A stretch of 64,000 nt of DNA, from contig CAVRYN010000002.1 in NCBI GenBank assembly GCA_963725505.1, positions 372,001 to 436,000 of the forward strand. Direction: 5' to 3'. Shown here one piece after another: positions 61,343 through 64,000 of the stretch; the first letter of the stretch is position 1; each line of letters begins with the position of its first letter. The position numbers and the translations under genes were made by a program. Under the pieces are notes generated by a model that worked only from the letters and a program-made list of their open reading frames with translations, did not search any database and had not been told where the DNA came from. This DNA is from Udaeobacter sp963725505. GTDB taxonomy: Bacteria > Verrucomicrobiota > Verrucomicrobiia > Chthoniobacterales > UBA10450.

Positions 61343-62112
61343 GATTGCTGCGGTTATTGCGCCGACAACGCGCCCTTTTGAATTGCGCGCCGATCAGTCA
61401 CGACCGATTGGCTGACCGTTCGATGCGCGCAGCGGTATCTCGCGCAGATGACTCCGTTGAATTTGTCAATCAGCAAAGCTTCGATCGCGCTGTCGCGGCG
61501 CTGGTTCTTCTGATTCCAATTCCGCCCGAAACCGCTGAGTGGTTCTCGGAGAAAGACCTGGTCATTGGGTCGAAGTGGACGTGGAAGAAAATGCTGCGGA
61601 ACCCCGCCGTCCTTGCGATTAGCACCGCGGTCGTGGTTATCGCCGGAGTGTTCGTGTTTAGTTTCCTCGGGCACCTAAATGATTTTCCGGGATCGGCCAC
61701 CGCTCGGAAGTTATTGACTGTGGCTGCCTCCACGCGACCGGTGATGCTCGATCCGGTAAGCACTGAAGCAGGAACATTGAGCGATTTGTTTTTCATGAAG
61801 CACGGGCTGGAACATTACGATGTCCCAGACGAATTCGCCGATTTTCAAACAATCGGTTGTCGCGTTTTTGAGGATGAGGAGTCGCGTCGCGTTGCCCAAA
61901 TTTGGCTTGCTGAGAAACGAATGCAGCTATTTCTTTTTCCCGCAGAGCGGAATGCGAAAACCGGCGCGGTGCTGCCGTTTCCCGGATGGCGCTACGTTCA
62001 TCAGGAAGGCTGGGTCGGCGCAGTGACCGAACGCAGCGGAGTATGCTTCATGGCCGCGCTGCGTGGGAACGACAAGGATTTAGAGCCATACGTTGCAAAA
62101 CCGAAGGAGTAG
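61339..62112 (+). CDS. Anti-sigma-like single-helix membrane protein
   Basis: The 257-residue product has an N-terminal cytoplasmic region (about 1-90) that contains no zinc-binding HxxxCxxC motif. One transmembrane helix follows (about 100-120, VLAISTAVVVIAGVFVFSFLG), then a periplasmic domain (about 125-257, LLTVAASTRPVMLDPVSTEAGTLSDLFFMKHGLEHYDVP...). The ATGA overlap with the preceding sigma-like gene and the one-helix topology fit an anti-sigma factor, but the sequence is not a recognised family. The stop is at 62110-62112. Confidence 0.55.
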   Translation: MRLLRLLRRQRALLNCAPISHDRLADRSMRAAVSRADDSVEFVNQQSFDRAVAALVLLIPIPPETAEWFSEKDLVIGSKWTWKKMLRNPAVLAISTAVVVIAGVFVFSFLGHLNDFPGSATARKLLTVAASTRPVMLDPVSTEAGTLSDLFFMKHGLEHYDVPDEFADFQTIGCRVFEDEESRRVAQIWLAEKRMQLFLFPAERNAKTGAVLPFPGWRYVHQEGWVGAVTERSGVCFMAALRGNDKDLEPYVAKPKE

Positions 62113-62170
62113 GGGAGTGCCAGGCGGAGATTCGATCTGCTGGACAGCTCAAAAACCTTTCAGGGCTAAT

Positions 62171-62260
62171 GTCATTCTGAGTGAAGCGAAGAATCTCGGA
62201 TCACTTCTGGACCGTTCCTCACGAAATAAATCAGAGATGTTTCGCTTCGCTCAACATGAC
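62171..62260. repeat. GTCAT...ATGAC palindromic intergenic repeat, copy 6
   Basis: GTCATTCTGAGTGAAGCGAAGAATCTC mirrors GAGATGTTTCGCTTCGCTCAACATGAC. It lies in the gap between the anti-sigma-like gene and the tRNA. Confidence 0.8.
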
Positions 62261-62311
62261 AGTGCCATGTATGCAGTGTCCTGATGCCTGCTCGCCAGTG
62301 AATAAAAAAAA

Positions 62312-62383
62312 TGCCAGGGGGGAGAATCGAACTCCCGACCAAGGGCTTATGAGTCCCCTGCTCTACCGCTGAGCTACCCTGGC
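62312..62383 (-). tRNA. tRNA-Met (CAT), possibly tRNA-Ile2
   Basis: On the reverse strand the acceptor arm GCCAGGG pairs with CCCTGGC, with discriminator A. The D arm is TAGCTCAGCGGTAGAGC, the anticodon loop is CTCATAA (anticodon CAT) on a stem with one A-G mismatch beside the loop, and the T arm is GGGAG-TTCGATT-CTCCC. The 3' CCA is not encoded. A run of eight T follows at once, acting as a terminator. CAT can be elongator Met or, after lysidine modification, Ile; initiator features (three G-C pairs in the anticodon stem, C1-A72) are absent. Confidence 0.9.
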
Positions 62384-62460
62384 GCGAAGGAGAAAATTGA
62401 ATGGGCCGCAGTAAGTGTCAATGTGACCATCACGACGGATGATTTGCTCTCTCATTCAGC

Positions 62461-62496
62461 GCGAGGTCCCTCGGCGTCTTCGCGCCTCGGGATGAC
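62461..62496. repeat. Half copy of the GTCAT...ATGAC repeat
   Basis: Only the right arm is present (GCGAGGTCCCTCGGCGTCTT...GGGATGAC); no matching left arm precedes it. A heptad tract follows. Confidence 0.55.
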
Positions 62497-62509
62497 ACGC
62501 GGGCGCAGG

Positions 62510-62590
62510 TTCAGCATTGAGCGTCGGACGTTGGGCGCCTGCGGCGCCGTAGCAATTGCGAAGACGGCTTCGGCGTTGGACGTTTGCTCA
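62510..62590. repeat. Heptad leader tract before the LMF-like gene, interrupted by a short insertion
   Basis: The tract begins GTTCAGCATTGAGCGTCGGAC and GTTGGGC. About 36 bases of other sequence (CCTGCGGCGCCGTAGC...) then interrupt, before GCGTTGGACGTTT resumes and ends 7 bases before the ATG at 62597. Confidence 0.55.
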
Positions 62591-62596
62591 TCGCCA

Positions 62597-64000
62597 ATGA
62601 ATGAGGAAAACGTCTTCCAAAAGGTGTTCGCTGCGGGAAACTCTTATTGGCTGACGCGTTTCGTCATTCTGCGGCTACTGGGTTTTGTTTATGCCGTAGC
62701 GTTTTTGGTTGCTGCCCAACAGCTTGTCCCATTAGTTGGGGAGCGCGGATTAACTCCGGCTAACCACTTTCTTGCGAGCATACAAGCGCAACTCGGTTCG
62801 CAAACTGCCGGCATGCTGCGAGTGCCGACCCTTTTCTGGCTTGGAATTTCCGATACCGCATTGTCGATCTTCTCCTGGATCGGTTTCGGTTTGTCGCTGG
62901 TTGTTCTCGGCGGCTACGCCAACGTAGTTTTGCTCGCGGTGCTTTGGGCAATGTACATGTCGATCGTACACATCGGCCAGATCTGGTACGGTTACGGCTG
63001 GGAGATTCAACTGCTCGAGACTGGGTTTCTGTCGATCTTTCTTTGCCCGTTACTCGACGGGCGGCCATTTCCAAAGTGCCGGCCGCCGGTTCTGGTGATC
63101 TGGCTTTTCCGCTGGCTTGGGTTCCGGATCATGATCGGCGCAGGCCTGATCAAACTGCGCGGCGACCCGTGCTGGCGCGATCTCACTTGCATGTATTACC
63201 ACTACGAAACGCAGCCGATACCGAACCCGATCAGTCGCTACCTTCACTTTGCGCCGCTCTGGTTCCACAAGTTGGAGACGGCATGGAACCATTTTGTCGA
63301 ACTGATCGTGCCGTGGTTTTCGTTTGGCCCACGGCAGGCCAGACACATCGCGGGCGTCCTGCTTGTCACTTTCCAAATCTTTCTCATCATCAGCGGCAAT
63401 CTTTCGTTCCTTAATTATCTCACCATCATTCCGTTTCTGGCATGCTTTGATGATACTTTCCTTCGCCATTTTTTGCCGGGAGCCCTCGTCAAACGTGCAG
63501 AACGCGCTGCTCAGGAATCGCAGCCGTCGCGTATCAACAACGCGATTGCTGTCGCACTATCGATATTGGTTGCCTGGCTCAGCATACCGACGGTGCTCAA
63601 TCTCGCCTCCGGCCGGCAGCTGATGAATTACTCATTCGACCCGCTCGATCTCGTAAACACTTACGGGGCATTTGGCACCGTCGGGCGCGAACGCGACGAA
63701 ATTATTTTTGAGGGAACGGACGGGGCGGTAATCACCGGCGATACGAAATGGAAGGAATACGAGTTCAAAGCCAAGCCGGGTGATCCAAACCGTCGGCCGC
63801 CGTTTGTCGCGCCGTATCAACCCCGGATCGACTGGCAAATCTGGTTCGCAGCGATGGCGTCGCCCGCGGAATATCCGTGGACGCTGCATTTAGTATGGAA
63901 ACTTCTGCACAACGATCGCGGCACACTCTCGCTCCTGGCAAACAATCCCTTTCCCGACGCGCCGCCGCGTTACATTCGCGCGCGACTTTATCGTTATCAG
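62597..64000 (+). CDS. Lipase maturation factor (LMF) family membrane protein, 5' part
   Basis: From the ATG at 62597 the frame stays open for 468 codons to the window edge, so the C-terminus is missing. There are many helices (about 22-42, 84-125, 160-185, 255-285 and 315-335). LMF-type phrases are QQLVPLVGERGLTPANHFL, YGWEIQLLETGFLSIFLCPLLDGRPFP, FRIMIGAGLIKLRGDPCWRDLTCMYYHYETQPIPNPISRYLHFAPLWFHKLE and, outside the membrane, WKEYEFKAKPGDPNRRPPFVAPYQPRIDWQIWFAAM. The human relative folds lipases in the ER; the bacterial role is unknown. The gene follows a heptad leader tract. Confidence 0.85.
   Translation, partial: MNEENVFQKVFAAGNSYWLTRFVILRLLGFVYAVAFLVAAQQLVPLVGERGLTPANHFLASIQAQLGSQTAGMLRVPTLFWLGISDTALSIFSWIGFGLSLVVLGGYANVVLLAVLWAMYMSIVHIGQIWYGYGWEIQLLETGFLSIFLCPLLDGRPFPKCRPPVLVIWLFRWLGFRIMIGAGLIKLRGDPCWRDLTCMYYHYETQPIPNPISRYLHFAPLWFHKLETAWNHFVELIVPWFSFGPRQARHIAGVLLVTFQIFLIISGNLSFLNYLTIIPFLACFDDTFLRHFLPGALVKRAERAAQESQPSRINNAIAVALSILVAWLSIPTVLNLASGRQLMNYSFDPLDLVNTYGAFGTVGRERDEIIFEGTDGAVITGDTKWKEYEFKAKPGDPNRRPPFVAPYQPRIDWQIWFAAMASPAEYPWTLHLVWKLLHNDRGTLSLLANNPFPDAPPRYIRARLYRYQ

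Noticed and set aside
62312..62383. Calling this tRNA the initiator fMet
   Set aside because: It has a paired first acceptor base (G-C) and lacks the three G-C pairs in the anticodon stem that mark initiator tRNA.

Overview
The window looks like chromosomal DNA of a Gram-negative soil-type bacterium, most probably Verrucomicrobiota (Chthoniobacterales / Candidatus Udaeobacter-like); this placement is inference. It rests on lipid A and lipoprotein-export genes (lpxK, a lolC/E-type permease), hopanoid genes (hpnH, shc), a DUF2723 glycosyltransferase, a 34-residue basic AURKAIP1/COX24-type protein, an LL-diaminopimelate aminotransferase, and many short palindromic intergenic repeats. No phage, plasmid or CRISPR structure is visible.

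1-24 kb is the translation/transcription core: tRNA-Thr(GGT)-tuf-tRNA-Trp(CCA)-secE-nusG-rplK, then rplA-rplJ-rplL-rpoB-rpoC, a PduO-type cobalamin adenosyltransferase, and rpsB-tsf. The normally contiguous rplK-rplA pair is split by about 6.8 kb holding a DUF885 peptidase, a PD40 propeller protein, a DUF2723 glycosyltransferase and an amidohydrolase. Three of these four are frameshifted, while every ribosomal and RNA polymerase gene is intact.

24-38 kb carries a ligase with a phosphoesterase domain (LigD-like, with a palindromic repeat read through in frame), a GT4 glycosyltransferase overlapping a glycogen-debranching-type enzyme, purS-Pmp3-purQ, a dead bioD, tyrS, dodecin, a DUF883-like protein, an RlmI-like methyltransferase, thrB-lpxK, and a separate LigD-type polymerase domain. 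38-50 kb holds small membrane proteins, three cupins in a row (two of them close paralogs), a YpsA-like protein, a LolC/E permease, DUF2237, VOC and cyclic-phosphodiesterase-like proteins, and a block of two TPR proteins around an AI-2E family transporter. 50-64 kb holds a frameshifted M28 peptidase, an intact M3 peptidase, MarC, hpnH-shc (shc frameshifted), superoxide dismutase, dapL, a sigma-like/anti-sigma-like pair, a tRNA(CAT), and the start of a lipase-maturation-factor-like membrane protein.

Two themes stand out. First, six genes carry single-base frameshifts (bioD also two nonsense codons), and none is core machinery. Second, at least four families of short repeats fill the gaps: GTCAT...ATGAC palindromes, TTGTAG/CTACAA palindromes, a TIR-bounded element of about 155 bp present twice, and a degenerate GTTGGAC/GTTGGGC heptad tract that usually ends just upstream of a start codon. 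I found no convincing new defence or biosynthetic system. The repeat families, the split L11-L1 cluster and the erosion pattern are the most unusual signals.
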